Shown here piece after piece: positions 1-10,865 of a stretch of DNA of 64,000 nt. The notes under the pieces are model-generated. The model saw only the letters and a program-made list of their open reading frames with translations, was not told where the DNA came from and did not search any database. Position numbers and translations under genes: made by a program. The stretch is taken from contig OY987300.1 in assembly GCA_963920635.1 (NCBI GenBank), positions 81,569,899 through 81,633,898 of the forward strand, given 5' to 3'. Within the stretch, counting starts at the first letter, position 1. The number at the start of each line of letters is the position of its first letter. This stretch comes from Pseudeuparius sepicola. Taxonomy: Eukaryota > Arthropoda > Insecta > Coleoptera > Anthribidae.

Positions 1-1146
1 ACAAGCTACCTTTGAAAGAAGCCCTTAAACTTTATTTTTTCTCAATATAACTTCTTCAAATTCCTTCTACCTTTTTGTATGATAAAGTGCATTGTTTTTT
101 TTGTAAATAGGACCGATATAATTATTTATTAACTAGGTACCTTTTCATTGAAAATTTCTTAATTGATTATGATAGTTTCATAAAATATGAGGTGGCTTCC
201 ATGGGCGTGCATTGTTTATTTTATTTTGTTGACACTAGCTTAACATTTAGGAAATTATCTGCAAATAAATAAGTACCAACATTTGTAATTACATGTAAGT
301 CAAAATTAACTACCTTTTCATTTTTAACATTTTTGTGATATTGGCTAAGAACGCGTTTTGTGCTACGCCACTGGCCTGTCGTGCGATGTGGCAGTTGGTA
401 ACATGGCCGCGAGCGTTGTTAGGCGTCCTCTCCCTTTCCTTGTTTTTCCTAACGTATGATCAAAGGAAAAATAAATATTGTTGTCAGGCAGAACAGGTAT
501 TGATCGAATGAAGATAAATTGTTAAATAATAGTGCGATAAAACACAGGGAAATGAAAATAATGATATCTGTCGGTAAAATTAATGGAAACCTTTCTGGAA
601 AATTATTGTTTTCCTGCTGATGAAAGGCCTGCGGAGAAGTCAATAGCTACAATAATTGAGCGAGTTATATTGATGGATTAGATATATCTAATGAGCGATT
701 AACACGATATGAAATTTTTTACCTTTCATGTGATTAAACCCTTAGTAGGTTACTGTTTTGATGTGTGTAAAATTGTATTTTTTAAGGTTTTTCTTTAGAC
801 TAGCCTTCAGTGTTATAAAATAAACGACTGCAAATAAAAAAACATGAAATATTTCAATAGATAACGTAACATGAAATTTGCCCGGTCTACTTTAAAAAAT
901 TAATGTTAAATAAAAAATTCAAATGTCATCCCACAAAATGTAGAATGAAAATGCACCGCAGCACCGATATTGTGCACCCTTAATCGAAATTATAAATTGA
1001 TTGGATGGAGTGTGATTCATTTCCGCGGATTGGTTTTTCGGGAACAACACTGCGGATATTTTATGTTGTTCATTAATAACATATTTATGTGGAAATATGA
1101 ATTATTTCAAACCCACGGTGGCCGTGATTTATTATTTCCGGCTTTA
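1..1146. other. unassigned A+T-rich sequence
   Basis: No coding region, RNA gene or clear repeat boundary was found here. The open frames are short, low in complexity and rich in Phe, Ile and Leu, as expected by chance in A+T-rich DNA. A somewhat GC-richer patch near 350-430 has no recognisable content. Confidence 0.5.
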
Positions 1147-1350
1147 AAACACGCATATAATACAGGATGTCTACTTTTATCCATAAAATCTTTATTTTTG
1201 GGCCTTAAAAATGCAAATACAGGGCCGGCTACGATTTTTTTATACTCTCGATTTTCACAGATACCATTTAGCGATTTTTTATTTTAAATCTGACACCACA
1301 ACGTTAATCAGGACATACTAACCCCCGTATACCAAATTTGAACAAAAAAT
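1147..1350. repeat. dispersed repeat R-C, copy 1
   Basis: This stretch holds phrases such as GGCTACGATTTTTTTATA and CCATTTAGCGAT followed by a segment mentioning GTTAATCAGGACA. The same phrases recur near 62.95-63.1 kb and, inverted, near 63.8-63.95 kb, so it is one copy of a dispersed family. It abuts the inverted-repeat element that starts at 1352. Its own ends are not resolved. Confidence 0.6.
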
Positions 1351-1351
1351 A

Positions 1352-2611
1352 TACAGGTTGGCCCACCACGAACTGCATCGATCTATATATGGAAAACTAA
1401 AAGTAGGAAAATTCTGAAAATTTGGCACTTCACCAATGCGGATGGGCGCTGCTCAACTAAAATATTTTGGTGAATCTAGCACTTCCGGTTATACCGGAAG
1501 TCGATATCAACTTTCTTATCTCAAATGGAACACCCTGTATATTATTGCATTTTTTGATTCTAGTGGAACAAAAACATGCAACATGCAACATGTCCTATGT
1601 CTAAATCCAACCGTCTTTGAGATATTTGCATTTTTCCGAAAAAAATTACAGATGCAGACCTAAAGTTAATTAGCAATTTATTCGAGGAAATCGCGAAATT
1701 TCAAAACGAATTGTTGGCATCGTGTAACAGAAGCCCTGACCTAGTGATCTCTGCTGAGAAATAAATCCGTTCTTATACAGGGTGTTCACAAAATATGAAT
1801 AAAAATTACATTCAAAATGTGCTTAAATCTCGAAATTTTCAAACGGAAACACCCATTTTTTTAATGCGATCTTATTCACCACAAAAAATGATGACAACTT
1901 TGTATAAGGTTTCCTATACCTAAATGCAGTAATTTTCGATTAATTTACGAAAAACCCACTTTTCGCGCATAAAATGCGGGGTTTGCTTAACGCTTGGAAA
2001 ATCATATTAGCCGTGGACGTTGAAAAGACAATCGCGGCTGAGGAAATGCCACTTGGTTTATAAATTATTGTCAACAATAATGCCGGCGCGCTTAAATTAC
2101 ACAAACGAAGAATATTTAAATTTGTTTATTATCTACGGAGAATACATACCTAATCTAATCTGTAATTTTTATTCATATTTTGTGTATAAGAACGGATTTA
2201 TTTCTCAGCAGAGATCACTAGGTCAGGGCTTCTGTTACACGATGCCAAAAATTCGTTTTGAAATTTCCCGGTTCCTCGTATAAATTGCTAATTGACTTTA
2301 GGTCTGCACCTGTAATTTTTTTCGGAAAAAGGCAAATATCGCAAAAACGGTTGGATTTAGACATAGGACATGTTGCATGTTTTTGTTCCAAAATGATGCC
2401 TAGAATCCAAGAATGCAATAATATACAGGGCGTTCCATTTGACATAAGAAAGTTGATATCGACTTCCGGTATAACCGGAAGTGCTAGATTCACCAAAATA
2501 TTTTAGTTGAGCAGCGCCCATCCGCATTGGTGAGGTTCCAAATTTTCAGAATTTTCCTACTTTTAGTTTCCCATATATAGATCGATGCAGTTCGTGGTGG
2601 GCCACCCTGTA
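1352..2611. mobile_element. 1.26-kb foldback element IR1 (long terminal inverted repeats)
   Basis: Arms at about 1352-1810 and 2161-2611 are reverse complements with few differences, including a 9-bp indel near 1780. The outer ends read TACAGGTTGGCCCACCACG and, inverted, a matching GTGGGCCACCCTGTA. The 350-bp loop contains the beginning of a mariner-type transposase (separate entry). I read it as a non-autonomous foldback derived from a mariner-type transposon. The target duplication could not be fixed; a TA is possible because both outer ends carry TA. Confidence 0.8.
2081..2151 (+). pseudogene. mariner-type transposase, N-terminal start (DUF4817-like)
   Basis: Inside the loop of foldback IR1, an ATG at 2081 opens a frame reading MPARLNYTNEEYLNLFIIYG. 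The NEEY...YG pattern is what the first helix of DUF4817-type mariner transposases looks like in insects, where the protein begins with a short basic or aromatic stretch, then NEEY and a VYGE-like motif. After about 22 codons the resemblance stops, so only the extreme N-terminus is left. The family call is from memory of the domain and has not been tested by a search. Confidence 0.5.
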
Positions 2612-2628
2612 TAGAGTTGCATTCTGCA

Positions 2629-3094
2629 GGGTGTTAAATTTGAAAAAAAAAAGAAGGTGTCCATGGAATCCCCTCAAAACAGTTGAATGATCAACAGGAT
2701 TACTCAAAGTGTTGGTGTACAAAGATTATCTGATGTCTGTATGTTTAAAAGTAGACACCGTGCATAGGGATTGACAGATTTTCAATTTGCGAAAACTGTC
2801 GCAGCCACGACTTTCTGCTTGCGGCAATCGAAGCAGCGCCCGGAGGACAATGGTTCTTTGTTCATCCGACGCTCAGTATATCTCTGTTAATAGAGCAGCC
2901 GGGTATTGACGTTTTGTTTTACCCCTATACGGGACTTGGCTTTGTGAACAATGAGGTATAGAACAAATAAAACCGGATTACCTGGTCGTCTATCACACCT
3001 GTCACCACCTCTGGATGTTAAATTAAACTAGCGAAGAAATATAATAATTGTTCTGGTTTAGGTTCTTAACATTTTTTTTTATATTTTGATAATT
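2629..3094. repeat. R-C repeat fragment and unassigned sequence
   Basis: The part 2629-2760 contains CATGGAATCCCCTCAAAACA and a GTGTTGGTG motif that recur near 63.18-63.23 kb and inverted near 63.66-63.73 kb, so it is an R-C family fragment. From 2760 to 3094 I see only unassigned sequence with a GC-richer patch around 2800-2950. Confidence 0.5.
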
Positions 3095-3290
3095 TATTAT
3101 AATATTGTGAATTAACATTCTACACCCCTTAACTTTTTTGTTTTCAATCTTGGAAAAAAAAATGTAAATATGAAATTGTATAAAATTTTCTTGGGATTTC
3201 AGTCATGTATTCAGGAAAACAAATGAATGTCGCGTTTTGGAGATATAGACCAAACTTATGTTTTTTTAGATGGAACATTCTGTATATTTC
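3095..3290. repeat. dispersed repeat R-A, copy 1
   Basis: This copy shares an ordered series of phrases (ACATTCTACACCCCTTAACTT, GGAGATATAGACCAAACTTA, GGAACATTCTGTATA) with copies near 9.24-9.43 kb and, inverted, near 10.77 and 32.9 kb. The terminal CTGTATA is the degenerate CCTGTA/TACAGG end seen on many elements in this window. No coding content. Confidence 0.7.
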
Positions 3291-3427
3291 TTTCGAAATT
3301 ACGCATTTTTCTGGTTTCATCTAGAAGTTTGCACAAATTCGTCTTTTGAATTTTTGAATGTCTGACAAAATCAAAATTCCCATGAAAAATTCAAAATAAC
3401 TAATAATCAGAGCTTGACTTTGACAGT

Positions 3428-4560
3428 TTGTACCAGGTGTTAATTGTTGTGTTACCACATAATGCCGTGAAAATGTTATATTATCATTATAATATTAGTG
3501 TAAAAAACGACATTGTTGAATGTTATCTTTCTTGCGAAAAGAATACAAAGCATCACACGTATTTCAAATATACCTATAGCAAATTGAGAATTACTGGAAG
3601 TTTAAAAAATAAAGAAAAGAGAAATATACCATGACATGTTTTAACTGAGGGTCTTATTATACTTCATGGAAAATGCGAGGCATTCTATTACAGATGCATC
3701 GAGATATTTGCAAATATCATGGAGCTCAGTCCAGAGAGTGTTGAAAATGCATAAGTTTGGACCGTATTGTTATCGCCCAGTTCAAAAACTGTATGAAAAT
3801 GATAATTATTATAAAAGGCGAGAATATTGCCGTCTATTGTTGGAGAGGCAAGCGATACTATAAAGATTACACTATACTACTATTAACTAACCACTACATT
3901 ACTACTCTATTATACTGCTCCTACGATTAGGAATAATTACTATTACAGATTCTATATTGTGGACTAATGAAGCCACTTTTACAACATGTGGCGTTTTTAA
4001 TAGAAGAAACACTCACTATTGGCTTTCCTCCATCGACGCTATTGGCTATTGGTCATCAGAAAATACAAAGTCCAACTTCAATAAATCTTTGGTGTGGTAT
4101 TTTTTGGAATTACATAATTGGTCCGGTACTTTTTGAAAGTGGTTTAACTGGACTAAAATATTTACAGCACTTAAGAGGAGAAATTTCTGATCTATTCAAT
4201 CAAGTTAATGAGCCGAATATTGTTTGGCAACAAGACGGTGCTCCAGCACATAAATCAAATGCTGTCAAGAGGCATTTAGATGACACTTTTGTAGAGTGGA
4301 TTGGTGCAAATGGAACTATTTTATGGCCTGCCAGAAGTCCAGACTTGACCCCACTCAATTTCTTTCTGTGGAGCACTTTTAAAGACTGGGTATATACGGA
4401 GGGGTCAAATAATATCGACCAAGTTAAAGAAAAAATATCTCAGGAGATCAGAGAGATGAACGAGGCAGGTATCATGGGTAACTACAAGAGAAGTTTATTA
4501 AGAAGGTATACTCGTTATAGAACACCTTCTATAATTTAATTCATAATAAAGTGTCACGTT
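3428..4560 (+). pseudogene. mariner-type (DUF4817/DDE_3) transposase relic M1
   Basis: Three blocks of one transposase are recognisable. 3428-3634 resembles the N-terminal helical region and ends with an ITGSL motif like the usual ETGSF. 3666-3863 is a helix-turn-helix block with SVQRVLKMHKFGPY and PVQKLY motifs. 3949-4539 is the DDE catalytic domain with DGAPAH and RSPDLTPL motifs. The intron that separates the last two blocks in sister copies has decayed here. The first catalytic Asp codon is AAT (Asn, 3966-3968) and the third is also AAT (4357-4359), while the middle Asp is kept (4234-4236), so the enzyme cannot be active. Frames differ between blocks. Copies M2, M3 and M4 belong to the same family. 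Confidence 0.85.
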
Positions 4561-5810
4561 TCATCCTTAAATATGCCTTTTATTAAGACTAAAATAAAAT
4601 ATAACTTATGGAAAATTTCCACAGCTGTCTTGGGTTTGCTGAATTTTCAATATATTATTGTATGTTATTGTGGGAATACAACAATTAATGTAAACTGTCT
4701 CCATTTGTAATATTGTCGTAATAGCTGTTTTGAATTTTCCATGGCAATTTTGATTTTGTCCGAGATTCAATAATTCAAAGGACGATTGTATAAAACAGAC
4801 TATCATATCCCATTTTTTCAAAAATAGGAGTTTCCCTTTAAAAGCGTCCAATTTGGCCCACCCTGTACATTCACATCTGGACTGCCATTTGTTCTGCTGC
4901 CACTGTTGGTGTGGAGCGCCTGTCTGTACGGTTTAAACCAAACAAACGGTCCTAGGCTCGCCCCATTAAGAGTGATATACAGGAGGCGATGCGCGCGAAA
5001 AAAAAACTATTACCCGCTTTGTTGGAGGTGAGAACTATTGGTTAGCCTGACGGCTATTGGGCTGGATGCCATCAATCCCTTAGATTTAGTAGCTTTACAA
5101 CCGACGCCACTTGACCCTACATTACACCGCGGTAATTTATAGCTTTAAATGCGATATAGTTTTTTTCCCCCCGAGCTTCGATTAATTAAGTACGGTCCTG
5201 TCGTAACCGTCGTACGATCGCCTCGGGTAGGGCACTGGCGGCCGCTAGGCGAAAACAAAGGATCGACGTTACCGAAGTTTAGTCTTATTCGGGGTGCTTA
5301 ATTAAACTAAAGAAAAACTAATTCGATTTACGTCAGTGCTGGCTATCCGTAGGAAAAGAGCATTTACGTGTTATACGGTTGTTTTATTTGAGAGGCGAGC
5401 AGCTGTAAAACTCCCAATTTTACGGGTTTCGCCGCGAAACATTTCCTTCAGAATTAGCTCACCTTGACTTTACATCGTTCCCTTTAATCTCGTTATAACT
5501 TGAAAATAAGGCTTTGTCCGCATAGAACAACAGGTCTATATTGGACGATAGTGCAACGAAATTGAATCTACCAGATTGTAGCCCAGAAATACCGAAATAT
5601 GTTGGATAGTTTTCAACATTCTCTCTTTTGAACAATCAAGTGCATAGGTATCAGTTCCCACATTGATTGTAATAAGTTAAAGTTAGTTAATTTGTATGAT
5701 TAGAAAACATTTTCTATACTATCATGTAATAGAGCTCAATTGTTCATCAAGACAGTACAGGGATTGCCCACCCCTTAATTTTTTAAATTTTTGACCTAGG
5801 TAAAAAATGA
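4561..5810. other. unassigned region, partly GC-rich
   Basis: 4606-4870 ends in GGCCCACCCTGTACA, a repeat terminus of the type seen on IR1. 4870-5460 is GC-richer and could be old host sequence, but no frame of useful length or recognisable motif is present. 5460-5810 is A+T-rich with no visible feature. Confidence 0.4.
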
Positions 5811-6053
5811 TAAACACGAAAGTTTGCTCGTCTTAACCTTTCCTATACTTCTCGGAGTCTTTCTATATGTTCATGAAGGCTAGTACTGAAAATAATGTCA
5901 TATAAATATACGAGACAACGTTCGTTCTGTATCCCTCTCAAAATATTGCCCATAACCCTTTGGAAGGTCGCTGGAGCGTTTCGAAGACCAAAGGGCATAC
6001 GTCTGACATTTCGATCTGATGAAATCCCGAGGCTAAATCTAAGGTGGTGAAGT
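5811..6053 (-). pseudogene. Ty3/gypsy reverse transcriptase fragment
   Basis: Reading the minus strand in shifting frames gives, in order, [30 protein letters not shown], a [14 protein letters not shown] segment and [11 protein letters not shown]. These are the consecutive landmarks of Ty3/gypsy (Metaviridae-type) reverse transcriptases, which copy element RNA into DNA in cytoplasmic particles. The catalytic YLDD box reads YLYD, sequence between the DLASG and RMPFG blocks is missing, and several frameshifts are present. It is a short dead fragment; no LTRs, protease or integrase were seen nearby. Confidence 0.8.
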
Positions 6054-7254
6054 ATTGAGAATTCTAATTTAGGTCACAACATATCCAAAAGTGATAAAAA
6101 ACCTTTTAAAATAAAAAAATATATACTACGCATTAAAAAGGGTTCCAATTTAATTTGGCCCACAGACCGTATGCGTACAAACATTGTCCCGAGGTTTTGT
6201 TAGTTTTGAGGGGCCAGTTCGTCGGAATATGAGAGCCAATTCTGTATGAACAACATTACGTAAATATAATGTTATAATTATCAAATGCATGACATGCGTA
6301 TTAATTAGGGAAATGATCAGGATGTGACATTATATTGCTGTGTTTTAGCAATTGCAAATAATGATAATTTCATTCAAAGAATTCGGTTTCGATTTTTCTT
6401 TACAAGATTACGCCATTATTGAACCCTTTAGCCACCCGCAACACTCAAGCCTTTGGTTTGGTGAAGCCAGGTTCTATTAATTAATCATTGAATGAACACG
6501 ACTTGCGACACGAATTATGAAAAATCGAATGTTCTATAATATGTTATCTCCAGGGACCACTAGTAAATTTCCCTTCATTCTACTCAACATCGATGTAGTT
6601 TTCAACCTTCGAAGCTTGTATGCGAAAATGGGACACCTAAATCTGTCACTATCTGAAGCTCACCTTTTTGTCCAAATAAAATAAAATAATTGAGTATCCA
6701 CCTGACAAATTTCATAGCATTAAGCTGAAAAATACCGAACCAATCAAACCAAACCAATTGAACTGTACTTATCTCGATCAATGAAATTGTTCAGTTGTAC
6801 TCGCAACAATACCACACACAATGGCCAGCTTGGCCATCAATAAAAAGAGCGAAGGCGTGTTATTCCATTTTATTATTAAATACAGGGAAATAGATTTTAT
6901 TTAGAATTATGTGGTTTTCTGTTCGAAAGGATGCGACGTCTTTCCTAGGAGTATTCCACCTTTAAAATTCGCAGTGCTCGCGGCAAGCTTCAAACAATCC
7001 AACGTTGAAAAGAACGCTGCAAAAGAACTCGCGTCTAAAGCGTATTTAGTTTCAAAAGAGTTTTCTTTCGTCGTAAAAATATACCTAATAATAGTTCTTT
7101 GCAAAAGTAGCTACATAGGCACGCGGACTGAACAAAGCAAAATGCTATTCTTTTGGGAATGTAGGTAGGAACATTTGAAAAGTTTTTTTGCCTGATTTTA
7201 TTCCTTTGTTACTTTCGGTAGTTGATAATTATGATAGTTTACTCAGGTAAGTAT
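6054..7254. other. unassigned region
   Basis: No supported gene. A frame at 6911-7168 (plus) starts MVFCSKGCDVFPRS and has a more protein-like composition than its neighbours, but I recognise no domain and it is only 85 codons, so it is not called. The rest is A+T-rich. Confidence 0.4.
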
Positions 7255-8889
7255 ACAGGTTGTCTACTTTCAAACATATACAAATCGATTAAATCTTTAT
7301 TTTTGGAGATAATTATTGCCCGAACATTTTTTTGTTTGAAAACCCTTCAAAAGTCGCTATTATACAGAATGTTTGTCCCCATTAACAATACTCTCATCTT
7401 TTATCCATATCACCTTCTAATGTATAAAAAAACATTGCTTTAAATGGTTTTATTTTATTTGCTTTTAAACATTTACAGATGGTGGACATTTTTGGTGTAA
7501 ATCTCGGACTGCATCATTTAAAGACTCTTTGGGGTTATTCCGGAAATTCCAAAATTTGTTCAGATCTTCGGTTGACGTTGCTTGGTGTGGGTTTCGTCTT
7601 TATTTAGATACATTTCCTACAAAACATTGCAGTTTATAGAACATTATGCAAACTTTTTAAAACTCATTCCACCAAACTTTTTAAAGCTTATTCCACATCT
7701 TTCAAACTTTTTAAAGCTTATTCGACCTCTCATCAAATTTCCTGTTTATTATTTCCACAGTTGCAAAATGTATGCTACGTTCATGACGCCCAATAAAAAA
7801 TAGTCTGGCGACTTCTCGTGCCTTTTCACCTGTTGAACGAACAATTTAAATTTTTACTCAAAGTAGAGAAGGGTCAGTCAAACACGTTTATTATTACCTG
7901 AACTGTAAACATTTAATGTAGGTGTAAATTTAATTGTTTCAATTTCCATGGCAAATGATTTTTTCAATATCTCTGCTGGGAACACTTACTAGACAAAGAA
8001 AACTCAAAACAATAAGACGGTACTGTAAAGATATTAAAGTAAATCCAATTTTTTGTATTACGATTTGAGTGATTTACTGTAAACAAGTTAAATGTATAAA
8101 ACAAAATAAAATTTTCACCAAAAAAAGTATTATTTACGGACATCTTAGAGAAGCGTTCAATAGAAATCTTTTTTTACATGTTGGTTGACATTTTGTAAAA
8201 TAAAAATAAATTACTTTTGTCTTTATTAGCAGTTTTTCAATAACTTCAAACATCTTGTGTAATATTGTATTGGATCTTTGCACACCAACACTTTGAGTGG
8301 TCATTTCGACTATTCAACTGTTTTGAGGCGATTCCATGGCACACTTGACTTGCCAGATAGCCTTAAAAATTCCAATTTTGTTCAACTTTGCCGCTCTGCA
8401 GAACGTAGGCATCCCGCGTATTTTTGCGTGTATGCCTGGTTGCCCAACCTACTGAAATGTTGTATCCATCGTTCCAATTCTGTTTTCTGTTGAATTAAAT
8501 CAAATTAAGAGCCCACATCCGGAAATTCATAGGCCGTTTGCCGGCTTGTTTCAGTTTCGCATCATAAATCTGTCCTGGAAATTCTCAATTTACGTTTAAA
8601 TCAGTTTTAACTACGTGCGGTAAATGGGAAGCGGGCAAAACTTCTAAACGGGTCCCCACAGTCCAAATCCCCAAGTCCTGTCCATTTTAGCGGAATGGAG
8701 GCTGGGCTTTGCTTACGCCAAGTAAACCTCGCAACTTTTTTTATGCGTTTTCGGTGCACGCGACCTCGGGAAAGTTTTATTTTTAATAAGGTTTATTCGA
8801 ATAACGTAAAAAATGTTTTAATTGTGTGCTCAGAAAAATTTCATACCTCGAAAACCTTTGCGGCATCTAATTCACTGACTTAGTGACAG
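7255..8889. repeat. R-C repeat pieces and short local repeats
   Basis: 7255-7380 and 8270-8420 share phrases with the R-C family (ATCTTTATTTTTGG; TTTGCACACCAACACTTTGA; GATTCCATGGCACACTTGACT). Between about 7645 and 7730 the phrase AACTTTTTAAAGCTTATTC recurs two to three times as a short tandem repeat. No coding feature is supported. Confidence 0.5.
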
Positions 8890-9217
8890 TACAGGGTGTC
8901 CCATTTTGGGGGACTATTTTTATAGATTTTTTGGCGTAGAATCGAATGGAATAATTAGTTTTTTTGGTAGCGTTAATAGTTTTGAGATATGAACCAAAGT
9001 TATATTTTTTTTAAATGGAAACCATAGTTCATATCTCAAAAACTATTAACGCTACCAAAAAACTAATTATTCCATTCGATTCTACGCCAAAAAATCTATA
9101 AAAATAGTTGATTAAATTTGTCGATATATACATATAAGTTGTAGCCAGGAGAGAGGTGGAAACCGCAACCCTCTAGCTTTAATAATAACCGAGATTTTTG
9201 AGAAAAACACCCCTGTA
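8890..9217. mobile_element. small foldback element IR2 (328 bp)
   Basis: The unit starts TACAGGGTGTCCC and ends CACCCCTGTA. Internally, 8914-8994 and 9028-9107 are an almost perfect inverted repeat (80 bp) separated by 33 bp. No coding capacity. It looks like a MITE or foldback element with the same CAGGGTG-type termini as other units in this window; the transposase that moves it is not shown directly. Confidence 0.7.
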
Positions 9218-9240
9218 CAGTCAGATTTTTAAACATACAG

Positions 9241-9434
9241 TTTAGTACGGGCTTATTCATATAACATTCTACCCCCTTAACTTATTTTTTGTTTTTAATT
9301 TTGGAAGAAAATGTAAATATGAAAATTGTATGAAATTTTTTAGCAATTTCAGTTGTGTATTTAAAAAAACAAATAAATGTGGTGTTTCGGAGATATAGAC
9401 CAAACTTATGTTTTTTAGGTGGAACACCCTGTAT
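9241..9434. repeat. dispersed repeat R-A, copy 2
   Basis: It contains the same ordered phrases as copy 1 (CATTCTACCCCCTTAACTTA, CGGAGATATAGACCAAACTTA, GTGGAACACCCTGTATG). It begins next to the end of IR2 and runs into repeat R-B, so the region is a mosaic of repeats. Confidence 0.7.
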
Positions 9435-9461
9435 GTTTCTCGATTTTCTGATTTTAACGAT

Positions 9462-10063
9462 ATACAGTGTGTCCCGGATAAGAATGAACAGCATGGGGAT
9501 CTTGCAAACAGTGAGAGATAGAACAACGATTAAATAGGGAAAAAGTTGCGCAATTTTGAGGTCAATAAAATGGTACGAACAGATTTCTAATATCTTTTTT
9601 CGTTTTTGAGTTATTTTGAGAAAAGTGAAATTTTGCGGTTTCGATTTAATTTTTTTCTGAGAAACCATCTTCAACTTTATACGGACCTGATTTTTTTGCA
9701 GATTTTTAAAGCACTTTTCATTGCAAATACCATCAGTTATGATACGAAATATTTTTAAAATGTTTTTGAGACAATTATACTGAAAATACCTTTTTTCTTT
9801 TTCCATTCATTTTTTTCCATTGCCGCCCTGTATTTAATAATAAGAAGCCTAAATATTAATGAGTATTGTCAACAATTTAACTTACAACTTATCTTTCAAT
9901 CGGAGAACCAACAAAAGGACGACAAAAACTAATAACAGTCACATACGATAATAATAAATAAATAAAAAGCCTCCACCTAGAAGGCTTTGAAATAATGAAG
10001 CCAACCCCTTGTCATTTGTCATAACTCCCACTGTATCATTTAGTTAACAATTTGTATTATTAG
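9462..10063. repeat. dispersed repeat R-B, copy 1
   Basis: This 0.6-kb segment starts ATACAGTGTGTCCCGGATAA and carries AGAAACCATCTTCAACTTTA, GCACTTTTCATTGCAAATAC and CTTACAACTTATCTTTCAAT. The same phrases occur in order at 24645-25110 and inverted at 26109-26640. No reading frame is shared between copies, so it appears non-coding. Confidence 0.75.
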
Positions 10064-10154
10064 ATACACAATGCGACACTGTTTGCTGTACAACAACAGA
10101 GGAAAGCACTAACCAGACAGGGCCGTATTTAAAAATATTAAGTTTTTGAAGTAA

Positions 10155-10767
10155 AAAAAACTGTAGAAATAAACCACGACATGTTTTAACTGAGCATATG
10201 CAGGAAGCAGTCTTATTATACTTCGTGGAAATCCGACACATTTTATTAAAGATGCATCGAGACATTTGCAAATATTATGGAGCTCAGTCCAGAGAGTGTG
10301 GAAAATGCATAAGTTTAGAGCATATTGTTACCGCCCAGTTAAAAAACTGTATGGAAATGATAAGTATAGAAGGCGATATTGTCGTTTAGTGTTGGAGAGG
10401 CAAAATGAAAATTAACAGTTTCTAGGTGCGTATTTTTATCACTTGTATGTCACTATAAAGATTAAACAAACTACTATTAACTAACGACTACTAGAAATTA
10501 CTATTCTATTAGTAGTCCTAGGGTTATTACTATTACAGATTCTATATTGTGGACAGATGAAGCCACTTTTACAACATGTGGCGTTTTTAATAGAAGAACA
10601 CTACTATTGGTCATCAAAAAATACACGACAGTTTATTTCAATTCAACGGCAAGGTCGAACTTCAATAAATGTTTGGTGTGGTATTTTTCGGAATTACATA
10701 ATTGGTGGAACTGGACTAAAATGTTTCCAGTTCTTAAGAGGAGAAATTTCTTTGTTGAATTTTGAAT
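10155..10767 (+). pseudogene. mariner-type transposase relic M2 with intron
   Basis: Exon-like block 10170-10425 matches the helix-turn-helix part of M1. The interval 10426-10538 starts GTGCGT and ends TTACAG, and joining its edges in phase 1 restores the frame leading into SILWTDEATFT, the first catalytic Asp region. The catalytic domain is cut off at about 10767 by repeat R-A, so the second and third catalytic residues are missing. Frameshifts interrupt the helix-turn-helix block. The first Asp (WTDEA) is intact, unlike M1. Confidence 0.8.
10426..10538 (+). other. putative spliceosomal intron in transposase M2 (113 bp)
   Basis: The interval begins GTGCGTATTTTTATCAC and ends with a T-rich stretch and TTACAG. 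Splicing gives a phase-1 junction that creates an Asp codon directly before SILWTDEA. The corresponding interval in copy M4 (31222-31344, minus) has the same borders. That two separate copies keep the same borders supports an intron of the ancestral gene; it is not proven without RNA. Confidence 0.6.
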
Positions 10768-10865
10768 ATAATATAGGGCGTTCCTTCTAAAAAACAAAAA
10801 AAATCATACAATTTTCATATTTACATTTTTTCCAAAATTAAAAACAAACTTAAGGGGGGGTATAT
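10768..10865. repeat. dispersed repeat R-A, copy 3 (inverted, split)
   Basis: The phrases of R-A appear inverted (GGGCGTTCC, CATATTTACATTTTTTCCAA, AACTTAAGGGGGG). The copy is interrupted at about 10865 by foldback IR3, and seems to resume at 11805 with TTATATGAATAAC, after which hAT-A copy 1 splits it again at 11831. Confidence 0.6.

Noticed and set aside
9282..9806. 174-codon minus frame MEKEKRYFQYNCLK
   Set aside because: It spans the border of two non-coding repeat families (R-A and R-B), is Lys/Ile/Phe-rich and is not kept in other copies.
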